DNA from: Sarcocystis neurona
Lineage: Eukaryota; Apicomplexa; Conoidasida; Eucoccidiorida; Sarcocystidae
DNA: 64,000 bases
Reading direction: 5' to 3'
NCBI GenBank assembly: GCA_000727475.1
Contig: KL647305.1
Location: 2,365,255 to 2,429,254 of the forward strand
The translations under genes were made by a program, and so were the position numbers. This document shows, in pieces, positions 38,701 to 50,563 of the stretch. The notes under the pieces were generated by a model. The model was not told the origin of the DNA and made no database searches. It worked only from the letters and a program-made list of their open reading frames with translations. The number at the start of each line of letters is the position of its first letter. Positions within the stretch are counted from its first letter, which is position 1.

Positions 38701-39950
38701 ACCAAGTCAAGCACAAAAGTCTCTCCGCTGAAGCTGATTTCAACTTCGACCAAGTCGTGCTGCGCGAGTACATGTTTGACATTAAGGAACAGCTGTGCGA
38801 CGTGCTCAAGTAAGGCCTCAGAAAGTACCTTCGTGTCTGTCCTCGTTCTTGCCTTTCCGTGTTATACACAAGTGGCAAGGAAATATCGATCCGAGTGTGG
38901 GCGCGGTAGCAGAGAACCACCCCCATTACAGATGTCCAAGTGCTTCTTAATCTACGCACCGCAGACAAGAGACCGTCCTGTATATCTGGTTTTGTGTCGT
39001 CAGCGGTTGTGCGTGAAGCTGAGGTAGAGAATCCTGAGCATATGGATCTCCCTAGCGAAGTCGGAGTTAACATCACATACAACTAAACGGCTGCGCACGA
39101 ACACTTAGTGAGTCACAGCCAGGGAGAGGGTATAGAGTCAAAGAGTGTTCGGCAGAGCTTGTACGTACCACCACCACACGTCGGAAGCGGTGATCTATAT
39201 CCACAGCAGCGGGCAAAGAAGCTTTCATCCACGTCGAGGTATCCGCGGTAATACAGCTGAGCCTTTGACGAGGTGACTGCAGCGGGCACCTCGAAGTCTT
39301 CAGTAGGTGAATTCAAGCGTACGCTACCTAGATTACATATCTGTAGGTGTTCAAACTAGTCAGTGAATCTACTTACATACAAGCATGCTTTGATAGTGGT
39401 GTGGACACAAAACAACTCGTGTACAGTCATGTGGAGGAGGTCTGTTGCCGTCTACACAGAAGTCCTGCTAGGGTGCTGACCCGAAAAGGCACATCTGTGG
39501 CTGACCTGCAGACAATCTGTAAACGTTGACACTTAGTCTTCAGCGCGCCCGCTACAGATCAACACAAGCGCAAAAGGTGGCATGTACAAGAAGAAGCGGT
39601 GTCACTCTAGCATGCAGACAATTGATTTGATAATCCGTGTAGCGGCTACATCCTTTGTAATTCACGCTCATTGTCCTGTAATCCCACGAAACACCACGGA
39701 AAATGTAAGGGACTGAGGGCTGTTTGAAATTTCGCTCTCCCTTGGGTTATTGTTTCTGTTTAGGATTTTGACTGTGGATGATTTCAACACTTTCCTAAGT
39801 GAAGAAGTTGCGAAGAGTCCCCAAATTCTGATAGCGGTCCGCGCTCGAGACGCCGACAAACGCAGTCACCCACGGCTTGAGGATACGCTCGAGCTTAAGC
39901 GCGCAGGTCAATGGATTAGAATTCCGAAAACAGCTTTCGCCGCGCGCTGA
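29743..39950 (+). CDS. IDE: Insulin-degrading enzyme-like metalloprotease (M16A, insulysin)
   Basis: Eleven exons, all phase-consistent: 29743-29950, 30596-31062, 31627-31745, 32515-32905, 33022-33095, 33946-34067, 34605-35158, 36062-36493, 37642-37899, 38418-38809, 39764-39950 (TGA). The product is 1067 aa, against about 1019 for animal IDE. The inverted zinc motif is HLVEH (H126, E129, H130), and the third ligand is the Glu of AVDAE 77 residues after H130, exactly the animal IDE spacing. The substrate-binding segment LRTKQQLGYIVV lies in exon 38418. Four M16 domains align end to end, so the enzyme should be active on peptides of roughly 20-80 residues held in its closed chamber. Exon 1 adds an N-terminal hydrophobic stretch (WIPFSLLLMLSALVPSGLIA) absent from cytosolic IDE, implying a secretory or membrane location. 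Exon 1 is assigned from splice phase (ATCG|GTGAAT, TCCAG|GC) and is the least certain part. Confidence 0.92.
35522..35673. repeat. Tandem repeat, two units of 76 bp in IDE intron
   Basis: Units start at 35522 and 35598 and share ctgaagtgtaggcaccaacc and gtccccgttttcaat, with five or six differences. They lie in the intron 35159-36061. Confidence 0.93.
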
Positions 39951-40922
39951 GACACGCAGACGACACTGCCGGATGCTTGCATGGAAATCGAAGCCAAAGC
40001 TACCACCAAGGAATGATGAAGAAATCAATGTTACGGCGGATAACACAAGAGGGCAGGTGCCTGCAAAGAACGCCAAGGTGTCGGGCGTAGCATAACGCTA
40101 CAAAAAGTGCAGAAGGAGGAAAATGAAGGTGACCAATGCAAACCACGTTTCGTGCAAAGCCGGGAGCGTAGGGAGTGCGGAGGTCCGCGCACACGAGCCG
40201 CGGCACCACAGAGTCAGAGCACGTCAGGCCGGCGAGCAGAAGCTGCAGGGGAGGGACCGCAGATGCAGGGGATGCAGAATTACTGTATGAAAGACTTTGC
40301 GCGCAGCCCCATCGAGAAGGGACACAAGAAAGCCATTAATCTCATGGACAGCACGTGCCATAACAACTACCGCAGGCGACTCGCCCGCACACCAGACATG
40401 ACTTGAGGATTTCGCTCTCCACCGCCCTCCGCACAGAAGCTGTCCTTCTGCCACCCTAGCACGCTTGTCTGTAACTGTCTACAAGGACGTCATTTATATC
40501 GAGCAGAAACGTACGAAGGGAGTGTGCCTACCTACGAGGTGAACTGAATAATCAGCTGCCATCTGCTCACATCAGACACCTGTTTCGCAGTGCAGAGACA
40601 CAGCCCTGTGAGCACATAAAAGTCAGTGACCATGATGACCCTTTCGGTCTTGTACACAGTTACACCGGCCTCGAGAGCTGTGTTCGTTTGCCATCTGAAC
40701 ACATTGAATCACGGTCGAAGCAGCGGGAGGTCTGATCATAGTCTTTTCATTCACGACTCATGAGCATCCGGGCCCGTACGCACTACAGATAGTGAAGATA
40801 TCTGGATTCTTAAGCGACTGTGGATTGTAGCACACTTCCTCTGCGAGACAAACTAGTGGCTCTTTCGGGAGCGTGCCTCACAGTCCTGAATGTTGACGAA
40901 TACGCCACGTGGGTAAAAATAC
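39951..40922. other. 3' flank of IDE gene, no firm gene
   Basis: Contains the 3' flank of the peptidase gene. A + frame at 40107-40406 is open but purine-rich and lacks splice borders. No other coding segment convinced. Confidence 0.45.
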
Positions 40923-41162
40923 ATGTCTACGTTGTTCGGACTGAAAGTTCCCCCTCCCGCCCTGCGGGCTACTTTACACGCAGTTACGACAGATTTTAAG
41001 TTGCCTGCCGCCGGAGACAATAAAAGTTGCTGCTGCGAAGGCAATCGTTACTGGATGCGGGTTACACCCATTATGCAGCTGCGAAGAGTATTTTCGCGTG
41101 CATCTCGGGGCACCACGTCCTCCAGGAACGTCGTCAGTTTACCCGTACATGTCGAACTCTGA
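40923..41162 (+). CDS. Possible small ORF or first exon, unrecognised
   Basis: An ATG frame of 79 codons (MSTLFGLKVPPPALRATL at its start, a SCCCEG patch in the middle, basic end) closes with TGA. It could be a first exon using a donor inside the frame, for example CGAAGA|GTATTT. It does not join the segment at 41472 in a compatible phase. Function is unknown. Confidence 0.22.
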   Translation: MSTLFGLKVPPPALRATLHAVTTDFKLPAAGDNKSCCCEGNRYWMRVTPIMQLRRVFSRASRGTTSSRNVVSLPVHVEL

Positions 41163-41471
41163 TGTTCTCCAGCGCTTTCCGTCTTCCGTTCTGCCCACCG
41201 TTGGCCCAAATGGTATATGGCATCAGTCGTCTTTCTGTATGAGACTGGTGCCATATACCCGCAACGGTCTACCGGTGACAGTACTCCCGCTCTGCGTGTA
41301 AGAGCTTGCCTGAAACGGAATTACTTTTTACGACGGCAGAAAGTTCCACTATAACTGCGCTACGGAACGCTCAAGGCGTGCCATTGAACCATTCACTGCA
41401 TAAATACCCTGAACTCTGACGACAGGCGCCAGATGCGTAGATGGCCTGTGTATTGCACCATTCCATTACAG

Positions 41472-41610
41472 TTTCCCAGTGCTAGGCCGTGACCCGGTTC
41501 AAATCAAACTGACGCTGAAGGACACTGCAACGGAATACAGCAGCCACGTGTCCATAGATGAAGACAAAGCAGGGGTTACAGTCGTCTGTTTGTCTCCTTC
41601 CGTAGACTGG
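41472..41610 (+). CDS. Possible internal exon, beta-rich sequence
   Basis: After CATTACAG the frame reads VLGRDPVQIKLTLKD ... HVSIDEDKAGVTVVCL and ends TGG|GTGCGT. The alternating hydrophobic pattern suggests beta strands. The same frame stays open to about 41790. A second beta-like segment (KDTLVVVKGVSPGEPAGAI) follows an acceptor at about 42270, but it needs an intermediate exon for phase. No family is assigned; start and end exons were not found. Confidence 0.28.
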
Positions 41611-41790
41611 GTGCGTCTTTCCTGTGCTCAAGTCACAGTGCCTCCTCCACCCTGCAGACATCACGACCCCCAGCAAGCGCCGCCCTCGACCGACTTAGGC
41701 CTGCATAACTACCACGTGCAAGCGTCTATCCAGAAACAATATCGTCTTACGGTGGCCCGCGATGGCTATGCAGACACCGCCCCGAACGAC

Positions 41791-41992
41791 ACACGTGGTG
41801 ATCGCAGACGGAATCGCGCAGCCACTGCTCAAGTGAATCCCATTTGCGGTGTAGCACTGGGGATGTTTTGTACAATTTTGACACACACGACACACGCGGT
41901 GGTCGCAGACGGAATCGCGCATCCACTGCTCAAGTGAATCCCATTTCAGGTGTAGCACTGAGGATGTTTTGTACAAGTTTGACACCCAGGAA
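41791..41992. repeat. Tandem repeat, two units of 101 bp
   Basis: Units start acacgtgg/acacgcgg at 41791 and 41892. They share gcagacggaatcgcgca, cactgctcaagtgaatccca and ggatgttttgtaca, with about ten differences. The repeat follows an open frame and is probably intronic. Confidence 0.92.
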
Positions 41993-42951
41993 TCTACGGT
42001 CACGCCAAGAGGTTCGTGTAACGTACACTGCAGCAACACAACAATCCACCACGATAGACCTGAGAGACCGCCACGGACGGAGGGCTTCTGTAAGACTTCG
42101 TGTGTTGGTGTTGAGATATCGAGGCTGGCACGCGGCAGATACTCCGACCCACAGTGACTTCCGTGTGTGAATGCGTCATTGTCGCAGCTGGGATGTCGGT
42201 CCGACTGTAATTGTTTTTCTTCGTGTGTTTTGCTCGGGTGCAAAGTTAAATACACACATTTTAACCGCAGATGGCAAGTCCACAAGGACACGCTTGTGGT
42301 AGTAAAGGGAGTATCGCCTGGAGAACCAGCGGGCGCAATTAGGCCGGGTGCCACTACACACGCAATCGTACAGTTCGTTGGTCTTTTGTGCCCGCCGCGG
42401 AGCTGCGGATATCACAAACGACAAACAAGGTATCGTTAGCGGAGTGGAATGCAGGAGAGGGACTGGCAATGTGTGAAAGTCCCATGGGTGAACTCAAATA
42501 GGATGCAGGAACGCACGTTGCTGGAACACACAAAAGCGCTCACTCTGCCCGCACGAGGCGCTGTTGCCATCGTGGGTTCCTGTTCTTTCCGCTAAACAAA
42601 TTCTTCTCCCACAGTCGCGCGCCCGTGCCACGCATGTGACGATGACTCACGAATACAACGAATCAGAGGGTGCTCAGCTGTGGAAGAACTTCCTTCGCTG
42701 TTGCACCGTTCTACAGTGCCCAAAAGTTCTGCTCTCAACGCCTGTCGGGACGGAGCGGGCGGAACGAACGCACTTCGCATGCACTGCGGCAGCTGTCAGG
42801 CCCCTGCGCGGGAAGACGCTGACTGCTCCTGCGGAACTGGTATCTTCCTTGAACAGGGCAGTGTAATTTTTTTGCTTTCTATGTATGTCTCTTGGAGTTA
42901 AAAGGTGTGCAGTTTCGTGGCGCCTTTCAGGTGTTTCTCTGCCGGGACGTA

Positions 42952-45827
42952 ATGAAGGGCCCTACGATGGACAAAGAGGATGTCCCCGCCTGGGTGGACA
43001 GCTGCGTTACGGGCCACAAAGTTTGTGTGTTCTCGAAAAGGTGCGTCCGAGCTTGCCGTTGATCAACGGTGACGACTCCTGCGTACTCAGGCTAGTGGTT
43101 CTTATACCGTGGGTTCATGTAGTGGTAGACATTGATTACGAGGCCCTACGGGTGCGGCTGTTACAGCAGCTAAAAAGTGGGTGCTGCTCGTGCACGACAA
43201 GCCCTGCAGGGACAAAAAATGGTCTGGTCTGAGCACCTTGCATCTGCGTTGGAATGGTCGCCGTGTGTCCAGTTGCAGAGGGGAAATGGGGAAGAAGAAA
43301 ATGCCCGAGCAAGTCGGCAGTGGATCGCGTGAATAAAGCTGCCTGTCACAGAAACAAATATTATCTGCTGGGCAGGCATTTGTGCGCTATTCTCGTTCTT
43401 GCAGAATAGAGTTAGTGTTCAACCTAGCTAAGGAACCACAGTACGATAAGTGCCGGTGACGTAGGTGACGGATGTTGGGTGTCGCTCTGTAGCCCTTTTT
43501 AGAACACGTGAGGTGGCGCTGATTTCAGTACATCGAGGCTGAATTCTGTGGTGGCGCCTGCTCAGCAACACGGTGCGAATCTTTTTCCATCTGTGTACAG
43601 CCCTGCGAGCGCGGTGAGCCGTCGTGTGACTGAATGTGTCTTCCTGTCCCTATGCACACACTGAATGTGAATACGAGGAACCATGTACATTTGTGTGACT
43701 GCATCAGGTATATGAACTGGCGAACCGTGTACGCTTCAAACCCATTGTGTGTCCACCGCGAAGCCAAAGGTTGTCCGAACTTTATTGAGGTGCTACGTGT
43801 CTATATGAGGTGCCTTTCAGTCCGGGGTTAGCGTTGTCCTGGGAAAAATATCATAGTCCCTCAGTCCGCTGTCCCTCTGTCCCCACGGAGGTCCGGTATG
43901 TTGTTTCTACGTGGCAGAAAATAGCCGTCAGCACTCGTTTGTGCGTCCCGTGTGGATGCTTGATTATTGTTCCTTGCGAAAGAACGACGTCGGGTGCACA
44001 CCGTTAGCACGAGTGGTGAAACTCACGCATCATACACAGGGAGACGAGCGTACGACAACCGGAGAAGCGCTGCTATGACCAAAAGAGACGCGAAGTTTTC
44101 TGTTAGTAAAATCGACCGAGAGGTCGCTTTCGATGCGGAGCACTGTGTGTGGGTGTTCAGCTACTGCCCCTATTGCAAGAAGGCGATTGACACGCTACGT
44201 AAGGTTAACGCGAAGGACATGGTACGCCGTTTCCTCCGGCGGGATCCGTCCACGTCGGTTTGAAAATAAGTCGTAGGAGGGAAACGTGTCTGCTGCACAG
44301 GTAGTGGCATCACGTAACGAAAGGCTTTTCTCCGTGCGGTGATACCGTGCTGGTTTTCATTGACGAGTGCTGCTCCGCGGGATTTTCTGTCGAGAGCGCG
44401 ATGTGTGGCAGTATGTTGCGGCTTGCCAGGAGTGAGGCATTGCGATGGTGTGAAATGACAGTGCTTTTACACATTCGTATGAAGACGTGTGAATCTCAAG
44501 CAGTGCATCAGGCTGCTGCTGTCGCAGTGTACTGTCAGTGGAATTGCAGAGCGTCTTTTTTTCTGTCCTTCTAGAGTCTTCGCATGCGGCTGCTGCGCGC
44601 GTGAGTGCTTATTCAGCATGTGGAGCAAATTGAGAATAACCCGTTCATGAATGAGATCCAGGATTACCTCCAGAAAAAAACTGGCGCCCGCTCAGTTCCA
44701 CGGGTATTCATAGGAGGAGAGTGTCTAGGCGGCTGCGACGATACGGTGAGTGCCGACGGTGTTGACGCTTCAGGTGTATCAGTGAGTTTATTTGTGAGTG
44801 GGTCCACGCACACTTTACATACCCGCTGTTGGATAGTGGTCTGCGTCACCGTGAAGCAAACCTACTGTCCCCAAGCGCCTGCTTTTTTGTATAAATTATG
44901 TGCGTATCCACAGAAGATGACTACCCAACAAACATCTATGAAGAAGCTCCCTTTCTACTAAAACGGTTTTCTTGTGTCGTACACGCAGCGTGCGATACGC
45001 GCCCTTCGGCACCGAGTCAGTACGCTTCGCAGTTATTCGGTTAGAGTTGCGGGGGAAGCGAGATAAGTGTGTCCAACGAAAGTACTCCGTGCTTTCTCAC
45101 CTTTGACGGTAATTGTACAAACATGGGTGGTCGTTGAGACTTGTAATTCTCATAACATATGTATAAGTCTGTGGTTCACGCGACAGCCGTAAGAGTCAAA
45201 ATGGAGACGAAATATTCAGAGCTGTATGAGTACCACCATGGATGCACCGCCTTCTGAGACAAAGCTTAGTTGCTCCCGTAGTGTCGTGGGGCCTTTTTTG
45301 CCCTTAGGTTCATGAGAGGCTAAGCTAGGAAGAGAATCCGTGACTTGTTGCGATGAACTTCGAGGTCACGTCTCGCCGCAGGGGAGTGCTCAAGTTTTTT
45401 GAAGGATCATGCGTCAAATGCATGATGTGTTGAAGATCACACGTACAACTCATGTTGTGTTGAAGGTTACGCATAAAATTTGTGACACACCTTCTGAACG
45501 CATTTTTCTTTTGTTCTTCAGAATCCACTCGTATGTACTTCCTACTGTGAATGCCCTGCTAGGGCATCGTTCAATTACTTTGCAGAAGCCGTCGGTATCA
45601 ATTATACGTTCCATTTGTGAAACGCGCGCATACGTATCTAGATTGTTTTCAGGCAGACAGGTAGCGTGGTTTTTCCAGATCGTGTGCTTGAGTCTGGAGG
45701 TGCTGAAGTTTTTGCTTGCGTCTACTGCGCGCAGACCCGGTGTTATAGCGATGGAACGCTAGTAAAAAAGCTCGAGGCAGCGGGGGACTTTGATGGAAAA
45801 AACACCAGCTCAGTCGAGCGTTGCTGA
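42952..45827 (+). CDS. GRX: Dithiol glutaredoxin (CPYC)
   Basis: Four exons, 42952-43040, 44161-44221, 44617-44745 and 45735-45827 (TGA), join with consistent phases for 123 aa. Exon 1 ends in the first beta strand (HKVCVFSK). Exon 2 opens with the catalytic motif YCPYCKKAIDTL (C32, C35). Exon 3 carries the GSH-binding cis-proline segment RSVPRVFIGG and the GGCDD motif. Exon 4 supplies the last helix (DGTLVKKLEAAG). Such proteins reduce protein disulphides and mixed glutathione disulphides using glutathione, in the cytosol or mitochondria. An in-frame start also exists at ATG 42967, six residues into the protein. In the exon 2 region an ATG at 44075 opens a longer frame that reads through the intron. 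It gives a plausible but wrong N-terminus, because joining exon 1 restores the family sequence exactly. Confidence 0.93.
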
Positions 45828-47460
45828 TGAAGCGTCTACTGGAAACCAACCGCTTTATTTTCCACAGCTGCGGCGGTAAACGTGCAGGACTCGCGCGTAG
45901 CTGTCTGTTCGGCATAGTAAGCCGTCCAAGCAGAGATGCCTGCACGCGCTTTTGCGGGGATGACTTTTGCGGGGTGTCATGCAGAGCAGCAGTGTAAGGA
46001 AATACTGGAACAAATACTGATTTACTTAGGCACACGGCGATGAATTTGCGTGCACTGTTTCCGTAGTGGAAATGACGGAACGCGTATGGTGCTAAGGTGT
46101 CGTCGTGAAAGATGTATTGTAGACATATTCTTCCATCGGGGTGTCTCCTTGGGAGTGTCACCCACAACGTAGCGACATGAATGTTTTTGTTTTTTCGGAC
46201 AGTTCCAAAACGGCCGGTAGGTTTGTCGTGGCTCAATAAGTTGTGGAGATGCTACTTGCAGCGACGCTGGTTTCTGCAGGAAGGAGCGACACCTGCGGCT
46301 TGTGGGAGTTTTCTCGGAAACCAGTCATACGTGCAAATCTCGTATACTTGGGGGACTCACTGTGAAAACGATCACGTAGCATATAAAACCAACCTGAAGT
46401 ATACGTCTGCGCGCTAGTGCGCTGCAGTGAATATTTTCCACGTGAGCGGTCCTCTGTAGGCGTGTCGATTGGTTCGCTTTGGGGTACTGTGCGAGTAAAA
46501 TTCAGTCGCGAAATAAATCGTGAACGCGAGTCGAACGAGCAGGGGTGTGGCCGTATAATTTTTTTGTGGGCACTTTTTTTTTATCGTTGAAAACGAGGTG
46601 AGTCACCTGCGCAGCGTGAGTAGCATGCACATCTGCACGCTGACTGCAGGATTGCTCGATAACGTTGCAGCGGTCTGTGATTTCCTTCAGGGCGGAAAAC
46701 GTAGCTCACCGTAGCTTCTTGTCTCGTGCCTGGGCACCTCCAGTAGTCCTCTGCTCAAGACTGGCCAAATAGCTGCTCACACTCTATTTTCGAAATGGTA
46801 GGACATGACTAGTGGTGCCTCGTCGTACCTCACCCGCGTCGATGGTAATTAAAAAAATCTTGTAGTTGCACACAACTTTAAGCGGCGGTCACGGTAGTGG
46901 CCACCAAGGGGTGAACAGTTGATCGGCTCACACCGAACTCCACGTGAAACGACCGTGTATTTACCATTGTGTAATATATATCTGGCCTAAATTTCTTTGA
47001 AGACATCCAATTGTCATAGTATTCCAGTGAAAAGTAATCACTGTCGATCATTACCTTTTGTAGCGCGCAGCACGGCGGATTGACCGACAGTGCACGGACT
47101 GAGTAATCAGCGTCGTTTATCAGCAGACAAACTAAATGCGTAGGAAACACGTACGTACCTCTACCAGGAATCGTCGTGATACACAGAGAGGGAGAGAGAG
47201 AAAGGAAGAGGCCACACGTATATTTCTTGATGTGACAGCATGCATCTCAGGAAGACGGTGCGGTAGGGACACAAGATGGTGAAGGTTTGCGCCAGGGAGA
47301 GAGGCGTGTATCTTGCGTATCGACGTGGACACGTGGAGTGTGCCAGAAACAATCTGGCGAGGATGCTAGTGGTGGGGCTACCAAACGATATCTTTTCGAT
47401 CTAATCGTCACGCTTGTAAAGTCAAGCTCAAGAAGACGTTTCCTTTGAACGTTGAATATA
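45828..47460. other. No firm gene
   Basis: A 195-codon minus frame (45649-46236) and a minus frame ending at 46878 look partly protein-like. Both lack a family, and neither gives a unique exon structure. No repeats of note. Confidence 0.4.
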
Positions 47461-47812
47461 ATGACAGAACGAGTGCCCTGCATATTGCTGTTATGTTGCG
47501 CACTAGAAAGACATCTGTGTGGGCGTCAGTTTTCTCTCAGCGCAGGTATTGTTGGGATAGAATGTGATCCGCTACGCACACGCCCATTGTACTATAGAGA
47601 GCCAACGCACAAGCGATACGTACCCCCGGACAACGGTCTCTATATGCCTGCTGCATTTGAGCAGGGTACTCCTATTCTTTGTTGGTGTAGATGGTGGGGC
47701 CTATGGTACTGACTCCGGAGGGATTAATGCGCCAGCGCAAGCAAGTGGTGCTACGTGCTCACCACCTTCCGAAAACCCCGTAGCTGTCAACGCATCCGAA
47801 ACTTATGGCTAG
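47461..47812 (+). CDS. Small protein gene, possible very short intron
   Basis: ATG 47461 (AATATAATG context) opens a frame reading IVGIECDPLRTRPLYYREP and HKRYVPPDNGLYMPAAFEQ, strongly protein-like and Tyr/Pro rich. Unspliced it ends TGA at 47712 (83 aa). Removing the 25 bases 47666-47690 (GTACTC...GTGTAG) keeps phase and continues with a Gly/Ala/Ser-rich tail to TAG 47812 (108 aa). An intron that short would be unusual for a coccidian, so the 83-aa form is the default. No family is recognised. Confidence 0.38.
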
Positions 47813-48965
47813 TTCCCGCATGGTGGGGCATCGCATATTTCGGTAGCAGACTGCTCATCTCTGTATGCAGCGTGCGAGTACGCCGCGTCGACGTGGAGCG
47901 ATGCGGTTCGTGATGTTGCACAATATTTTGGCATGTGCATCCCACCAAGCAAGAACCCTACTCTCTTGGTGTAAAACGAGTTTCTCGTACCTAGGGACCT
48001 AGTCTCTCTTTTCGCGAAACGATCGTCACATGCTGCGTATGCTAGTCTACTGCGGCTTGGGTAGTGGTCGAGGTAAAAGTAGCTGCGCAGTGAGTATTTG
48101 TCGACTTGCAAGATCCACTTTGATAGGCAGCCCTTACACGTTAATGCACACGCGGTGCTGGTTCGAAGCGACTCTGGAAAACGAAGCCACGAGTGTTCGA
48201 CAGCACATTCAGGGAACGCTTCGTAGGGAAAAGGTGCTTTGTGCGGGCCCATGCATACGGGTAATGTTACACAGGCAGCGAACCTCAGAAAGTCAGCTCT
48301 GTGCCTGGTTAGTACGCAGCCCACGGCATTACCTACGCGCGCGGTTGCGTACGAACGCCACGTGAGGTCTGCGTCCTCAGATGCATGAAGGCACATATCT
48401 ACCCACGCCCAGCTATTCCGTGACCTGTTTGGCGACAAGTGTCTTGATGCTGTAAAAGTGGCGACGCGGAGAAGATTAATGATGACCACGAAACTCACCA
48501 GTCGTCGTGCCGGAGTTCTTGAGCACCACGAGGCGACCTGTTTATTCGCATTTTCTTTAGAGGGGAAGGCACCAAGGTACACAGTAGACGACGCGAACGC
48601 GCCCAAACGATTGAAAAATGCGCCAATAGACTAATAGACTTAAGTCAGTGACGGAATACGAACGAGTCGGCGTATTCGTAGTGTGTGACACAATAGCGTT
48701 AACGCTCCAACTTTGTACGTTACCACCAACAGAACCGCTGTGAACAAAAAGATATAGCCAGATACTTGAGATCTGTACCTGCAAATCAAACAATGTACTT
48801 GAACTAGGCTCCAAATATCTGGTGCAGTGACTGCACACGGGGCCAGAGTTGTGATAGGTTGTCCGCTCACCGTTAAGCTAAAGTCGAGCAACTGCCGCAG
48901 TTCAGCCATAAACACCGCGTACGCTGTAGCGCATTGTCAGATCCACCAACGCATAGAAGAAAATA
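47813..48965. other. Ambiguous minus-strand frames, no firm gene
   Basis: A 265-codon minus frame spans 47809-48606 and starts with TTG. A donor-like GTGAGT at 48498 and an acceptor-like TTTTACAG suggest that the part at 48499-48630 could be an exon. Several mutually exclusive splice readings are equally good, so none is called. Confidence 0.35.
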
Positions 48966-49331
48966 TCAAACAGAAATCTGGTTAGCCTGTACACCGCTGC
49001 ACACAGAGACAGAAAGCAGGCGCTGGTGAAAGTAGGTTTCGACCACCAGATCGGCCTCAAAGCTACATCTAATGAGTACGGTGGCTCTCCCCCTCTGCGT
49101 ATGATGATATAGTGAGCACGGTGGCTCCACACCTTCAAGTGTAAATCATCTCACATGGAACGTGAGACAACGTCGCCCGCGCATGGGGCAGCGCACGAAG
49201 ACCTGGTTGCATTCTACTGCGCTTTGTATATGAGGAAGGCTGTGTGGCCGATGGTAAAATAAACAAATCTTCTCTTCTGATGAACCACGTAACTGCCAAA
49301 GTTGTTCCCAACCGTTACGTGCCTGCAACAT
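48966..49331 (-). CDS. Possible two-exon small gene, unrecognised
   Basis: ATG 49331 opens a 59-codon exon ending CAT|GTGAGA at 49155. After a 60-nt intron, exon 2 (complement 48966-49094, acceptor ACGCAG|AGG) runs 42 codons to TGA, for 101 aa in phase 0. The sequence is of mixed composition ([26 protein letters not shown]). Nearby minus frames allow other equally tidy splices, so chance cannot be excluded. Confidence 0.25.
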
Positions 49332-50276
49332 GAAACAAAAAAACAGGTGAGTTCAATCGTCAGCTTTCAAATGACGTAAAAGCGCATACCCGTGTACGCC
49401 CAGGTAAGTGTCTCTAATGCGTCGCTCACGTCGGATGCGTATGCAGGTAGCGTGAGGGGGGAAAACAGTAAAGAAGAAACACGTGTCATTCATGTCAAGA
49501 TGCGTTTGGTCGTAGCATGGGAGTAGAAAGGAGACAAGAAAAAACAAAGGTTGCTCGTATCAAGACGCGTATGCTCGCAGTATGAGGGGAAAAAGTAGAC
49601 AAGGGGAAATAGAGGTGTTCCGCCCCTCGCTTCGTCATGTGAAGGTCCGGAGATCGAGTCAAAATATCTCAAGATTGTGAATTCCCACTTATCACGTGGT
49701 GTCGTCAGAAGTGCCTTTGAACACATTTCACGGTTCTCACCAGCACGTAAGAGGCCAAGAGGCATGCCGTATATACCTGGAGATCACACGTGGATGCACA
49801 AATTTTTACTGGCACACGTCTACGTCACACTGTCTACCTGACTGGGCCTTGCCTCACCAGTAAGGTCCCCACTTGCCATCCAAGTCTTTTTTCAGGGCTT
49901 CGGCGAGCTGCGTGGAAGGTTGGTCGACGTAACTTTCGTTTAGCAAGCTTGTGCTGCAAAAGAGAAGCAACCACGGGGAAGGAACATCATCACCATTTTG
50001 ATCTGATTATCTACGATTGAAGAAAAAGCTTGGCGCACTCGTCTGCATCGGAACTTTCAGGGGTGTCGTGTACGCTCCTCTGCGGAAGCTTTTCTTACAA
50101 TATTATTTGCAACGTCGTTGCGCTGAGCAATGCATCCCCCCAGCGCACCGGTCCTACTGCAACCACGACAGTCCAGTGGTAAATAGCAACAAGCACCGGC
50201 AAAACCGCAAAGTACGCGGGAAGTAGCATCAGTGGGCACCGCTGACACAACACCGATACCCTAGCAATTCCTTTGC
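49332..50276. other. No firm gene; short duplication inside
   Basis: Holds a 65-bp duplication (listed separately). A + frame at 49790-50020 begins with GTG and contains an ideal donor (ACCA|GTAAGG at 49860) that could be an upstream exon of the Cys-rich gene at 50564. The link is not established. Confidence 0.35.
49495..49624. repeat. Diverged direct repeat, two units of 65 bp
   Basis: tcaaga starts units at 49495 and 49560. Both continue with a gcgt-tgctcg/tggtcg-like block, a tagca/gtatg block and an agacaag block, with many substitutions. Confidence 0.6.
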
Positions 50277-50411
50277 TTACGATTTAAGAACGACGTAGTC
50301 AATGATGTAGTCGGGCATGTCCACTGGCCACAGCACCTTGGCGCCCTTCCATAGAATAAACTCTTCCGGGGAAGAGATGTGCTCACGGGTTCCAGCTGAA
50401 GAACCAATCAT
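50277..50411 (-). CDS. Small minus-strand ORF or terminal exon, unrecognised
   Basis: A 44-codon ATG frame reads HISSPEEFILWKGAKVL then PVDMPDYIIDYVVL and ends TAA; amino-acid usage is strikingly protein-like for its length. The frame continues upstream to an acceptor-like GTGATCAG at about 50437, so it may be the last exon of a minus-strand gene. A possible upstream exon (about 50495-50607, with a Cys motif CAQFCWKAHEC) does not join in phase. Function is unknown. Confidence 0.33.
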   Translation of the reverse strand: MIGSSAGTREHISSPEEFILWKGAKVLWPVDMPDYIIDYVVLKS

Positions 50412-50563
50412 TTTTGCTTGGTCGTAACGAACGCAGTACTGATCACGTCATACATTCTTCACGCGCAGCAGTGGCTTGTGCTGAGGAGGGGGCGGAACGG
50501 TGGAATGACTACCGGGGTTTATCCACAAAAAGCACGTCGTTCGCGCATTCGTGAGCTTTCCAG

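Noticed and set aside
39113..39316. Minus-strand frame inside the last intron of the peptidase gene
   Set aside because: Protein-like to the eye but no family, begins with TTG, and lies wholly in an intron of a confirmed gene.
44075..44160. ATG 44075 as start of the glutaredoxin
   Set aside because: It reads through the intron; the upstream exon 42952-43040 supplies the conserved HKVCVFSK strand and joins in phase at the CPYC motif.
47809..48606. 265-codon minus-strand frame
   Set aside because: Non-ATG start, no family match, and good splice signals inside suggest that at most part of it is exonic.
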